From: ChocPot-Mid sp043804925
Lineage (GTDB): Bacteria > Bacteroidota > Ignavibacteria > Kapaibacteriales > UBA2268
Reading direction: 5' to 3'
Assembly (NCBI GenBank): GCA_043804925.1
Contig: JAZDIP010000104.1
Location: 103,813 to 167,812 of the forward strand
DNA length: 64,000 nt
Positions within the stretch are counted from its first letter, which is position 1, and each line of letters starts with the position of its first letter. Under the pieces are notes generated by a model, which saw nothing but the letters and a program-made list of their open reading frames with translations, had not been told where the DNA came from and searched no databases. Positions 7,839 through 15,593 of the stretch are shown piece by piece. Both the position numbers and the translations under genes were made by a program.

Positions 7839-8078
7839 TTACAGGCAGGTGAAAGCCCAATTGTTTACATACTTTGCCCTGACAGGTTTTGTACTTCCGG
7901 CTTTGCCGTTGAACAATTCTCTTGAAATTGATGCGAGGTATTTAAAACTGTTGTTGGATTTAGAAAATTCCCCCTTTTCGTTTTCTCTATCATTTTTTAA
8001 ATTTGAGAAAGCGAAAGAATAGTTGTATAATTCTATACCGTATCTGAATTCTGAGTGTATTCCCATTGTATTACCCAA
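7839..8078 (-). CDS. Doubtful small ORF, unknown
   Basis: A 79-codon open frame with no recognisable domain, signal peptide or ribosome-binding site. Its C-terminal half contains low-complexity sequence that looks like dispersed-repeat material. It sits between repeats and a structured noncoding stretch. It could be a gene fragment or chance. Confidence 0.2.
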   Translation of the reverse strand: MGNTMGIHSEFRYGIELYNYSFAFSNLKNDRENEKGEFSKSNNSFKYLASISRELFNGKAGSTKPVRAKYVNNWAFTCL

Positions 8079-8107
8079 TCTATTTTATATATTAATTTAA
8101 AAAATTT

Positions 8108-8152
8108 GTGCGGAGCTATTAAGTAACTATCTATAAATTGATAGCCCCGCAC
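8108..8152 (-). terminator. Strong hairpin, terminator-like on the minus strand
   Basis: GTGCGGAGCTAT (8108-8119) pairs with ATAGCCCCGCAC (8141-8152) with one mismatch. Read on the minus strand it is followed by AAATTTTTT. It may end an unannotated minus-strand transcript arising between 8160 and 8800, or belong to a larger structured RNA. Confidence 0.45.
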
Positions 8153-8159
8153 GCATTTA

Positions 8160-8720
8160 TGAAAACAAAATTCCCTTAAGCCGTCCAAATGTTCAGACAT
8201 CTGTGCCAAATCCTTAATGCCCGAAGTTATGTGGGATTACTTGAGGTTCAACTATGATAAAAATCTTTTAATATCAATCAAACTTCCGACATTAATTTAC
8301 TAATCCAAAAACCCTATCTATATTTACCGAAAATGGCTGATTGCTCAAGAGAAAATAATATTTAAAAAATTATTTGGTCAATAAGCTAATCAAAAATTCT
8401 CCATCATATTGAAAAAATCTGTCCGGGAATTTTAAAACGGTTTCTATGAGGTTCAACTATGAATTACAAACTGGGCTTGCAAATCCCGGACAAATAATTT
8501 TTCTATAAGGAAATATTCTGTTTTCAAATAACAATCATAAAAGTACAAATAACTACATACAAAAAAACGAAATAGTATAAGCTTTAAATATAACTGTTTA
8601 TATGATTTTATTGTAGAATAACAAAACAATTATATGTAGTAAAAATTACTACATTTATTTTAAATTATTTTGTTATTATTTCGATAATCGTCTTAAGAAA
8701 GTCGTCCCAGAGTAATTACC
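8160..8720. other. Gene-free, structured intergenic region
   Basis: I recognise no protein gene. GAGGTTCAACTATGA occurs twice (8243-8257 and 8449-8463). The second copy lies in the loop of a 9-bp perfect stem TGTCCGGGA (8420-8428)/TCCCGGACA (8484-8492). The rest is AT-rich. None of the conserved cores of tmRNA, RNase P RNA, SRP RNA or 6S RNA was found. Confidence 0.4.
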
Positions 8721-8727
8721 GGGAATA

Positions 8728-8767
8728 TGAAACCTGAGTTTATTATGTGTTTCAGGTTTCATTTTTT
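8728..8767 (+). terminator. Intrinsic terminator-like hairpin on the plus strand
   Basis: TGAAACCTGA (8728-8737) pairs with TCAGGTTTCA (8752-8761) and six T follow. No plus-strand gene lies upstream, so it either ends an unrecognised plus-strand transcript from the preceding gene-free region or acts on the minus strand as a simple hairpin after the phosphatase-like gene. Confidence 0.5.
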
Positions 8768-8811
8768 GAGATTTTTAGTTTACGGTGATATAATTATCTT
8801 GGAACTTTTCA

Positions 8812-9594
8812 TTATTTGCTTTTAATGCAGGGGCAAATTTTTTCTTTAATGGAATTATCAATGGTAATGTCTTCAAAGGGTACAAAATTCTTCACTAATT
8901 TCTTAACATTTTCGTAACCTTTGTTGACTCCGTCTGTGTTATCGAGCCAATATTGGTATGCTTGCCCGTTGGTCAATCTGCAGAATTGCATTAAAATAGC
9001 CGCAGAAATATAACCCGATTGATGCCAGCCGTTCCAGCAATGAAAATATATGGGACCTTTTTCGGGATTATTAATAACATCTTTAACCATCAGCATAATC
9101 CTTCTCAACTCTTTTTTGTTATTTCCGCCAATCTGAAAATAATTCAATGTATCGTTTGTACTCTCACTGATAGCAAATTTTTGTGCAATTGAAAAATTTG
9201 TCCCATAAAGATAAACAGCCGATGAAAATCCCTGATTAGATAAATTTTTCAAACCATCTTCCGGTAGGGGATTATGATTATCTCTTTTATGGTTTTTATG
9301 ATAAAAGTTATTTGCACCGCCACGGTATGCTATTCCATGTAATATTGTCCTTAAATTACGTGTTCCATAAAGCGAGTCATAGCCATTTCCGAAATTATCG
9401 GTTATTTTTTCATTAGCACATTTATTCCCAAATTTATTTTTGAAATATTCGACCTTATCAATAGCAAGTAATTTGATAGACGAACCTGTTACAAAAAAGC
9501 AACACAACAGGTAAGTAAAAAAAAATGCCGTAATTATTTTTTTGTTTTTAACAATACCCTTCAAACTAATCATAAATCTTTTATTAAGTTTCAT
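8812..9594 (-). CDS. Protein tyrosine/dual-specificity phosphatase-fold protein with altered active site
   Basis: A 260-residue protein with an N-terminal hydrophobic helix (about 17-37), so anchored or exported, followed by a cysteine phosphatase fold. The P-loop reads HCWNGWHQSG near residue 184. The nucleophile Cys of the CX5R motif is kept but the Arg is replaced by Gln. Related bacterial proteins carry HCWNGWHASG with Ala at this place, so this is a known atypical subgroup and probably a pseudophosphatase or an enzyme with different chemistry. The sequence before the P-loop (GPIYF) and the helix after it (YISAAILMQFC) are typical of the fold. The gene is 36 nt downstream of the CoA-transferase and on the same strand. 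Confidence 0.7.
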   Translation of the reverse strand: MKLNKRFMISLKGIVKNKKIITAFFFTYLLCCFFVTGSSIKLLAIDKVEYFKNKFGNKCANEKITDNFGNGYDSLYGTRNLRTILHGIAYRGGANNFYHKNHKRDNHNPLPEDGLKNLSNQGFSSAVYLYGTNFSIAQKFAISESTNDTLNYFQIGGNNKKELRRIMLMVKDVINNPEKGPIYFHCWNGWHQSGYISAAILMQFCRLTNGQAYQYWLDNTDGVNKGYENVKKLVKNFVPFEDITIDNSIKEKICPCIKSK

Positions 9595-9630
9595 ATTAAT
9601 TTTATCCTATTTAAGTCCAATACCCAAAGT

Positions 9631-10824
9631 TCAAATTACTCCCGAATCTTTTAATAATTGGATTTCCGTTTCTGAAAATCCCATTTCGGTCAATATCTCA
9701 TTTGTATGTTCAGACAGTAACGGTGGGGGAGAATCCACAGTCCCGGGAGTTTTCTCAAATTTTGCTGTCATATTAAAAAGTTTTACAGTTCCAATTCCTT
9801 CGACATCAACAGAAGTAAAAGTATTTCTATGCTCGATTTGCGGAGATGTCAATGCATCAAATAAAGATAAAATCTCACCAGAAGGAACGCCTGCTTTATT
9901 TAATACTTCCGACCAATAAGAAGTTTCTTCCTCCACTAATTTTGCTTCTAATAAAGGTGTTAGCTTAAAGCGGTTTTTCTTTCGTGTATCTCTTTCCTTG
10001 AATCTCGTGTCTTCCTTTAATTCAGGAACCCCAAGCAAATCAGCAACGGCTTCCCATTGCTCCTGCTTGTTCGCCGCTATATTGATATAACCGTCTTTTG
10101 TTTTGAAAGTTCCCGAAGGTGCAGCAGTGAAATTATCATTTCCAAGTAGTTGCGGATGTTGACCACCAATTAATAAATTTGCCGCTACCCAACCCATCAA
10201 AGGCATTGTGGAATCAATCAAAGCAACATCTATGAATTGACCTTCTCCGCTTTTTTCCCTGTGGTATAATGCTGACATAATAGCAAATGCTGCGTTTAAT
10301 CCACCGACAGTATCGCAAAGCGGAAAACCTGCACGAAGCGGATTCAATCTCTCATCGCCATTGACAGCCATCACACCGCTCAAGCCCTGAATTATCTGGT
10401 CATAAGCCGGTTTCTTAGCATCAGGTCCGGTTTGCCCGAAGCCCGATATTGCACAGTAAATCAAATGGGGATTTATTTCAGATAATGCTTTGTAACCCAA
10501 TCCCAATCGTTCCAAAACATCCGGTCTGAAGTTTTCGACTAAGACATCTGCAGTCGAAACAAGTTTTCTGAAAATCTCTTTAGCTTTATCTTCTTTCAGA
10601 TTTAGAGTCATTGATTTTTTATTAGCATTTTGTGCAAGAAAGCTTGTACCCATCAGCTTTTTGTTATATTCAGGGACACAGCCGAGCTTACGTGCCAGGT
10701 CGCCTCCATCAGGATTTTCAACCTTAATAACTTCAGCACCCAACCAAGCCAAGTGCAATGTTGCAAATGGTCCCGACAAAACATTCGTCAAATCTAATAC
10801 TCTAATTCCTTCAAGCAATTTCAT
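9631..10824 (-). CDS. CaiB/BaiF-type (family III) CoA-transferase
   Basis: 397 residues, the full length of family III CoA-transferases, which move CoA between carboxylic acids through an aspartyl intermediate. The N-terminal Rossmann part begins LEGIRVLDLTNVLSGPFAT. The expected catalytic Asp is D142 in AYDQIIQGLSG, and the ISGFGQTGP loop precedes it. Substrate cannot be read from sequence. Members include formyl-, carnitine-, mesaconyl-, itaconyl- and glutaryl-CoA transferases. An HMG-CoA-lyase-like gene lies about 2 kb upstream on the same strand and a glutaryl-CoA-dehydrogenase-like gene elsewhere in the window, so a role in dicarboxylate or branched-chain degradation is plausible. Confidence 0.9.
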   Translation of the reverse strand: MKLLEGIRVLDLTNVLSGPFATLHLAWLGAEVIKVENPDGGDLARKLGCVPEYNKKLMGTSFLAQNANKKSMTLNLKEDKAKEIFRKLVSTADVLVENFRPDVLERLGLGYKALSEINPHLIYCAISGFGQTGPDAKKPAYDQIIQGLSGVMAVNGDERLNPLRAGFPLCDTVGGLNAAFAIMSALYHREKSGEGQFIDVALIDSTMPLMGWVAANLLIGGQHPQLLGNDNFTAAPSGTFKTKDGYINIAANKQEQWEAVADLLGVPELKEDTRFKERDTRKKNRFKLTPLLEAKLVEEETSYWSEVLNKAGVPSGEILSLFDALTSPQIEHRNTFTSVDVEGIGTVKLFNMTAKFEKTPGTVDSPPPLLSEHTNEILTEMGFSETEIQLLKDSGVI

Positions 10825-10935
10825 ATTTTCATCCGGTTTGTTAAATTAAAATTCAAAAATAATATAATTCCTTTATTTTCAATTTTCGACAAATTTAAAA
10901 AGAGCAATTTAAAAAACAAAATTTTAAAACCATAA

Positions 10936-11061
10936 TTCAATCCCTCCGGGATTGTGAAAACAAAAATAATTATCGTTTTCTACATATATTCAATCTCTCC
11001 GGGATTGTGAAATCCTTGGTTTACCACTGCTACCATAGTTCAATCCCTCCGGGATTGTTCT
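10936..11061. repeat. Cluster of three palindromic TTCAATCCCTCCGGGATTG repeats
   Basis: Copies start at 10936, 10989 and 11039, spaced about 50 bp. Each contains the inverted repeat CAATCCC/GGGATTG around a 3-nt loop. The third is preceded by TACCATAG, as is the variant at 7713-7737. The 24-bp copies differ from each other and there are no cas genes, so this is a small-palindrome (REP-like) cluster. Confidence 0.7.
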
Positions 11062-11113
11062 TGCACCCTTCTCCCTTTTCCTTTCTCCTCCAATGGTTTC
11101 GCTTTTTCGTGTT

Positions 11114-11446
11114 TCAATAAGTTAAAACTTCATAAAGATTTTTCTTTATTTCATTTAACTGAAAATCTGTGATTTCTCCTATTTTATTGATTAATCTGTC
11201 CTTGCTGATAGTCCTGATTTGAAATGTAATAATCTCGGAATCATTCTTTAAATTATTGTTGCTGTCAGCTTTTAACTGTACACATCCTGCATAACCTTTG
11301 AGTGCCGAACTTAATGGGCAAACGATGCAGACATCAAGATTATCATTCATTGCATTACCGCTTATAATAACAACCGGTCTGATTCCCTGTTGTTCGGAAC
11401 CTTTTGAAGGATTCAAATTAGCAAAAAATATTTCTTTTTGTTTCAT
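11114..11446 (-). CDS. PemK/MazF-family endoribonuclease toxin
   Basis: A 110-residue protein with the MazF start (KQKEIFFANLNPSKGSEQQG), the core RPVVIISGN and the later PLSS and FQIRTISKDRL segments. MazF toxins are SH3-like mRNA interferases neutralised by a small antitoxin. The start codon overlaps the antitoxin stop by 4 nt (ATGA), the usual translational coupling. The family-typical Arg (IRPVVII) and Ser/Thr residues are present, so the toxin looks intact. Confidence 0.9.
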   Translation of the reverse strand: MKQKEIFFANLNPSKGSEQQGIRPVVIISGNAMNDNLDVCIVCPLSSALKGYAGCVQLKADSNNNLKNDSEIITFQIRTISKDRLINKIGEITDFQLNEIKKNLYEVLTY

Positions 11447-11685
11447 TTGTCCAATATCTCTAAAAAGTCCTCGATACCATCTTCTGTCAAGTTTTTAATC
11501 TCAATATCATTCTTGGCTTTTTGAAATGATTTTGTGTATTCTTCCTTTTTCAGTTCATTAATGTAGTTTTTAACAGCTATACTAATTAATCTGCTTTTCG
11601 GAGTTTTCATTTTTTTAGAATAATCATTAAGCAATGAAATTAATTCCGGTGATATTGTGCTCGTAAAAGTAACAGAGTTTCTCAT
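11443..11685 (-). CDS. Ribbon-helix-helix antitoxin partner of MazF-like toxin
   Basis: An 80-residue protein. The first 45 residues follow the ribbon-helix-helix pattern: a short beta strand VTFTSTIS, a helix ELISLLNDYSKKM, then a turn and second helix SRLISIAVKNYINEL. The rest is an acidic tail (EDGIEDFLEILDK) suited to wrapping the toxin. It is the first gene of the pair and would be expected to autoregulate through the AT-rich upstream sequence. Confidence 0.82.
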   Translation of the reverse strand: MRNSVTFTSTISPELISLLNDYSKKMKTPKSRLISIAVKNYINELKKEEYTKSFQKAKNDIEIKNLTEDGIEDFLEILDK

Positions 11686-11834
11686 AAGATATTTACTATT
11701 TATATTTACAATAATATTTACATTTTACAAATATAACGAATATTTATATTTTATATTGTTAAATTACACTTTATTTCTCCTCTCTTCTCTCTTTTTCTTT
11801 CTTCCATTTTCCATTGTCGAACAACGACTGACGA

Positions 11835-12080
11835 CTACTTATCCATAAACTCATATACTCCATTCCATTCCTTGAGCAGTCCGACACATTTTCGCATCTG
11901 CAGATTCTTACAACGTTCTATGAAAAATGTCTACACCGGAACTTGTAGGTGCGAACGGCCGTTCCCCCCTACGTTTTCATATATTCGCTTTGCATTGTTG
12001 AAATCACCTTTTTGATACAAAGCAAACGCTTCCTGCAATGTTTTTTCGTTTCTCTGTCTCGTTTCTTTCAAAAAACTCAA
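11835..12080 (-). pseudogene. Decayed 3' end of a class III adenylate/guanylate cyclase
   Basis: Minus-strand sequence at about 12075-11967 reads EKTLQEAFALYQKGDFNNAKRIYENV. After an interruption it continues FIERCKNLQM and, nearer the stop, LLKEWNGVYEFMDK before TAG at 11835-11837. An A-LY-KGDF-A helix, then a ylerC helix and a final W(D/N)GVxxxxxK are the usual end of bacterial class III cyclases. The break contains AACGGCCGTTCGCACCTAC-like sequence (about 11945-11975), a dispersed repeat, which introduces a stop and a frame change. The catalytic domain is absent. The next gene upstream is unrelated. Confidence 0.6.
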
Positions 12081-12095
12081 AGATAAAATAATATT

Positions 12096-12776
12096 TTACT
12101 TTACTTTATAAATTCCGTCTCGTTCGATATCTATTGAACCACCTTCGTAACCGCATTCTCCCATCCTCGGTGAATTAACTACAGGCATATTACCGTATTC
12201 TGCAAAATCAGCGCATGTCTCTTCATGTTTTTTAGCACATTCTTCACAAAAAAACGAATAGTCATCATAATTGCATGTTGTACAAATAAACGCAGCCGGT
12301 TTTATTTTGCAAGTAACACACATCAGTTTCAAAGGTTGGTTACGTGATAAAAGGACAATATCATCTTTCAATCTTAACTGATAATTTTTTAGTCCCTTTA
12401 AATATGTTCTTGTTGTCGTACCAAAGTCATAATCATGATAAATTTTTATTCGGTCTACAAAAATGTCTTCAACAATATCTTTATTACTAATTTTGAAATT
12501 TTTATGTCCGAAACAACTCAAGTGTCCGCAGCAGTCAAGCCAAATATCTCTTAGAAAATTGTCAATTAATTTCATTTTTGCAGTTCCGTTTACGAGCAAA
12601 TGTAAAAACATTTCACCCGCATCCACAACAACATGGCAATAGTTTTTTGTACCATTACCACCATCATTTTTTTCCATTTCGGAAAGATGCATACCTAAGT
12701 GTTTACCCATCTCCCTCTGTGATATCATCTTTTCACAAAAAAGACAGCTGCCTTCCGATTTTAATTCTTCTTCCAT
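12096..12776 (-). CDS. Zinc-finger protein with pRiA4b ORF3-like domain
   Basis: A 226-residue soluble protein with three parts. An N-terminal CLFC...H...H finger (C11, C14, H26, H30) is followed by a middle region (about 45-150) containing KIYHDYDFGTTTRTYLKGL, which resembles the YDFG core of the pRiA4b ORF-3/IS1096 TnpR-like fold. The C-terminal Cys cluster has CVTC, CTTC and CEEC pairs followed by KKHEETC. Such proteins are widespread in prokaryotes, but I know of no assigned function. Nucleic-acid or protein binding is a guess from the zinc modules. The gene stands alone between the cyclase remnant and the lyase gene. Confidence 0.65.
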   Translation of the reverse strand: MEEELKSEGSCLFCEKMISQREMGKHLGMHLSEMEKNDGGNGTKNYCHVVVDAGEMFLHLLVNGTAKMKLIDNFLRDIWLDCCGHLSCFGHKNFKISNKDIVEDIFVDRIKIYHDYDFGTTTRTYLKGLKNYQLRLKDDIVLLSRNQPLKLMCVTCKIKPAAFICTTCNYDDYSFFCEECAKKHEETCADFAEYGNMPVVNSPRMGECGYEGGSIDIERDGIYKVK

Positions 12777-12862
12777 ATTACTTTTTCCCTTTTATCAATT
12801 AATAAGATATTTTCTTCATAAACCTTTATTCTTTTCCTTTCTCCCTTTTGCTTTCTCCTCTT

Positions 12863-13774
12863 TTAATGCTTAATCACATCCAATTTATACGAAAGTCCCG
12901 GCAGGTCTTTAATTAAAAATCCGGAAGCATATTTCGGAATTCCTTTTAATCTTTTTATATCAATATCCTTCCTGAATCCCATTTCCTGAAACATGGTAAC
13001 AATATCTTCCGTAGCGACATTGCCAGCGGCTACTTTTGTAAATGGACAGCCACCTAAGCCACCAAATGCAGTTTCAAATATTTTCACACCAGTTTTATAT
13101 GCGGCATAAACATTTGCCAATCCCATTCCGAAAGTATTGTGGAAATGACATGCCGTAACAACGGAATTGTCCATTTCTTGAATAGTACTGAACATTCTTT
13201 CTACTTTTGCCGGATTTGCATATCCCGCAGTATCAGCCAAACTGATTGTAGTAATACCTGCATTTAGATATTCTTTGATAATTGAATAAACTTTTTCTTC
13301 GTCAATATCACCATCGAAACCGCAACCGAAAGCTGATTGAACAGATGCCTGAACTTTTTTCCCTGCAGACATCGCCTCTTTTGCCATTTTGATGATTGTC
13401 TTTTGAGCTTCAGATGGCGTCATTCCCGTATTTTTCATGCTGTGGGTTTTGCTTGCGGAGACTCCCATACAGAACAGAGCAACACCACAAGCCATACCTC
13501 TTTCTAAACCTTTTTCATTCAAAACCAATCCCGACAAAACCGCTTTTGCAGGTTTGTTTTCAGGTTGATTATAATACTCAAAAAGGTCATCTGTATCAGC
13601 CATTTGAAACACCTTTTTGGGATTCACAAAAGAGCCGAGCTGTATAATATCAATGTTGGAGCCAATCATATCATCAGCCCATTGAATTTTTGTTATTGTC
13701 GGTACCGGTTCCGGCTCAATTTGAAGACCGTCACGCAATCCAACTTCGTGTATAAATATTTCCTGAATATCCAT
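12863..13774 (-). CDS. HMG-CoA lyase-like enzyme (HMGL/DRE-TIM family)
   Basis: 303 residues, the size of 3-hydroxy-3-methylglutaryl-CoA lyase. The beta-1 motif HEVGLRDGLQ (9-18) supplies the catalytic Arg and metal-binding Asp. CHFHNTFGMGLAN provides the HxH metal ligands. GGLGGCPF (about 236-243) has the mobile-loop catalytic Cys. The middle LADTAGYANP strand is typical of the family. HMG-CoA lyase completes leucine breakdown to acetoacetate and acetyl-CoA. Paralogues act on citramalyl- or hydroxyglutaryl-type thioesters, so the exact substrate is open. HFHNTFG in place of the usual HCHDTYG suggests a divergent member. Confidence 0.85.
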   Translation of the reverse strand: MDIQEIFIHEVGLRDGLQIEPEPVPTITKIQWADDMIGSNIDIIQLGSFVNPKKVFQMADTDDLFEYYNQPENKPAKAVLSGLVLNEKGLERGMACGVALFCMGVSASKTHSMKNTGMTPSEAQKTIIKMAKEAMSAGKKVQASVQSAFGCGFDGDIDEEKVYSIIKEYLNAGITTISLADTAGYANPAKVERMFSTIQEMDNSVVTACHFHNTFGMGLANVYAAYKTGVKIFETAFGGLGGCPFTKVAAGNVATEDIVTMFQEMGFRKDIDIKRLKGIPKYASGFLIKDLPGLSYKLDVIKH

Positions 13775-13924
13775 AATAGATTAAATATTGTAAAGAAACC
13801 AGTTGTTTTGTCAGTTGATACAACTGACATGAAAAAAAATACAATTTAAGAATTTGTCTGTATATAAAAAAAATGAAATTGTTGATATTCGATTTTGTAG
13901 GATAATATATTCTGAAGTGTATTG

Positions 13925-13960
13925 TTATACTGAATCCTGATTTATCGGGATTCAGTATAA
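13925..13960. terminator. Perfect 13-bp hairpin downstream of a T9SS cargo gene
   Basis: TTATACTGAATCC (13925-13937) and GGATTCAGTATAA (13948-13960) enclose a 10-nt loop. It lies 30 nt after the stop of the minus-strand gene at 13990-15357. There is no good T run, so it may be a REP-like hairpin or an RNA-stabilising element instead of a classical terminator. Confidence 0.5.
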
Positions 13961-13989
13961 CAAAATAAACACATTTACATCTATCAAAT

Positions 13990-15357
13990 CTATTTAGTGA
14001 TTACAAAGGAGTTAAAGTATTGTTCACTACCTATATCTATGCGGTATAAATATATTCCGGATGGTAAATTACCGGAATTGAATCTGTATTGTTGTTCACC
14101 GGAAGAAAGCCCTGTTAATTTTTTACTTGTTACAGGTTTTCCGTTAATATCATAAATAGTGATATTTACATTTCCAGCTTCTTCCAAGGCAAATTGAATT
14201 GTTGTTTCATCAGAAAAAGGATTTGGGTAATTGATAGTTTGGGTATTGCTACTTGTAAAATCATCAATCCCAACAGCTGCATGTTCATATGTGAACCTCA
14301 CATTTCTTAACCAATCGTCAATTACCCAGATGTAGTAAGCATATTCAGTTAGTTGATTGTATGTATCATATGTCAAATTACTGATTTCTTTATTTAACCA
14401 GGCATTATTTCTAAACTGCATTTTATGTCTTTCAGTTACATTGCCTGCTTCGTCATAAGTAAATGTTGTTTTTGCAGGGTCCGCCCAATCTATAGCTTCC
14501 CAATTCTGATAAACTTCCTCAATAATTCTATCATTTTCGTCATAGGTCCAAATATAGCGAAAATCATTATTATATTCACCATCATAAAACTTGTAATGAA
14601 TTCTCGATGTTCTTTTACCAAATTCGTCATAAAACAAGGAATCCATAAAATCAGAATAAAGTTCTGTTCCGTACCAGAATTTATTTTCCTGAAATATTAT
14701 ATTTGAATTTTCATAGGCAAATACTGTAATATTTTGATTTTTCCACTCTCCATTTTGGAATTTTTGGTTAAGAAGCTCAATCAAATTTCCATCAACATCG
14801 TATGTATAAATTGATTTTGAAGTGTCTGCCATATATCCCTGATTTCTATAAACTATAATTTCAGAAACACGACCGGATTCATTATAAGAAGTGGATGTTT
14901 CTGAAGCATTCAGCCATTCTCCTTCATCGTTTTTATAATAATTGGAATTTAAAATAATCCTTTGTTCGTCATCATAAACAAATTCGCTTCTTCCCGAATC
15001 TTGCCTACCATCTTCACCCCAAGAAAGAGTGTTTAAAGTTGTCAATAAATTACCGGTATAATCATAAGTCCACATCATTTCGTCCTGCCAATCAATTGAA
15101 TCCCATTTCATTTGAAAAAAAAGTTCTATCTGATTTGATTCATTAAATACCCTTGTTCTTTTGTTTAAATTTATCCATGCGGAATCAGAACCGCCAAAAG
15201 ATTCGGAATAGATGTATCTTTCTATTTTTGGTTCAAGCCCAAGACTTCTCTCCGTTTGGTTAATTGGTTGTGCTATGATTTTGCCTGTTGGAACAACAGA
15301 CAAAGTAAGATTAGCAAAAAGTATTATTGCTAAATAGAATAAATATTTCATGTTCAT
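13990..15357 (-). CDS. Secreted YD-repeat-like protein with T9SS sorting domain
   Basis: A 455-residue exported protein. Signal peptide at about 1-29. The body (about 50-365) is built from roughly seven to eight degenerate repeats of about 40 residues with a core YxYDxxGN or YDExGR and a following W, resembling the YD repeats of RHS proteins and likely forming a beta structure. After a short linker the last 80 residues form a type A T9SS sorting domain: NYPNPFSDETTIQF, NITIYDINGKPV, LPSGIYLYRI and a basic end. The protein is therefore expected to cross the outer membrane by the type IX system and stay at the surface or be released. Its binding partner is unknown. Confidence 0.82.
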   Translation of the reverse strand: MNMKYLFYLAIILFANLTLSVVPTGKIIAQPINQTERSLGLEPKIERYIYSESFGGSDSAWINLNKRTRVFNESNQIELFFQMKWDSIDWQDEMMWTYDYTGNLLTTLNTLSWGEDGRQDSGRSEFVYDDEQRIILNSNYYKNDEGEWLNASETSTSYNESGRVSEIIVYRNQGYMADTSKSIYTYDVDGNLIELLNQKFQNGEWKNQNITVFAYENSNIIFQENKFWYGTELYSDFMDSLFYDEFGKRTSRIHYKFYDGEYNNDFRYIWTYDENDRIIEEVYQNWEAIDWADPAKTTFTYDEAGNVTERHKMQFRNNAWLNKEISNLTYDTYNQLTEYAYYIWVIDDWLRNVRFTYEHAAVGIDDFTSSNTQTINYPNPFSDETTIQFALEEAGNVNITIYDINGKPVTSKKLTGLSSGEQQYRFNSGNLPSGIYLYRIDIGSEQYFNSFVITK

Positions 15358-15593
15358 CTCCTTTTTTTTTAATTATTGACATATTATATCTATACGATAT
15401 GCCGATAGAATTTGTTTCAAGTAATTAATAAATTGTTTCCTTTGTAGTAAGATTTATAGCTCTGTTCCAAAAAGCAATATGGTTTTTGGTTCCTGTTTTG
15501 CATGAGTGGCAGAAGCTGGAACCGTTTTGAATTTTAATTATCAAATTAAAATAAATTACAAAGAAAATTATAAAGTTTAAAATTTTATATCGT

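Noticed and set aside
8163..8303. Short plus-strand open frame containing YLRFNYDKNL
   Set aside because: About 46 codons, no start context and no recognisable family. A shared RFNY with a second short frame near 8450 comes from the repeated GAGGTTCAACTATGA.
8108..8500. tmRNA, RNase P RNA or SRP RNA
   Set aside because: Length and hairpins were suggestive, but none of the conserved cores (tRNA-like ends, GAGGAAAGTCC, GGAAG-type SRP loop) was found on either strand.
10936..11061. Small CRISPR array
   Set aside because: Only three copies, unequal repeats, each a short palindrome, relatives outside the cluster and no cas genes in the window.
13565..13849. Plus-strand ORF opposite the HMG-CoA-lyase-like gene
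   Set aside because: Most of it is antisense to a well-supported gene and it has no domain.
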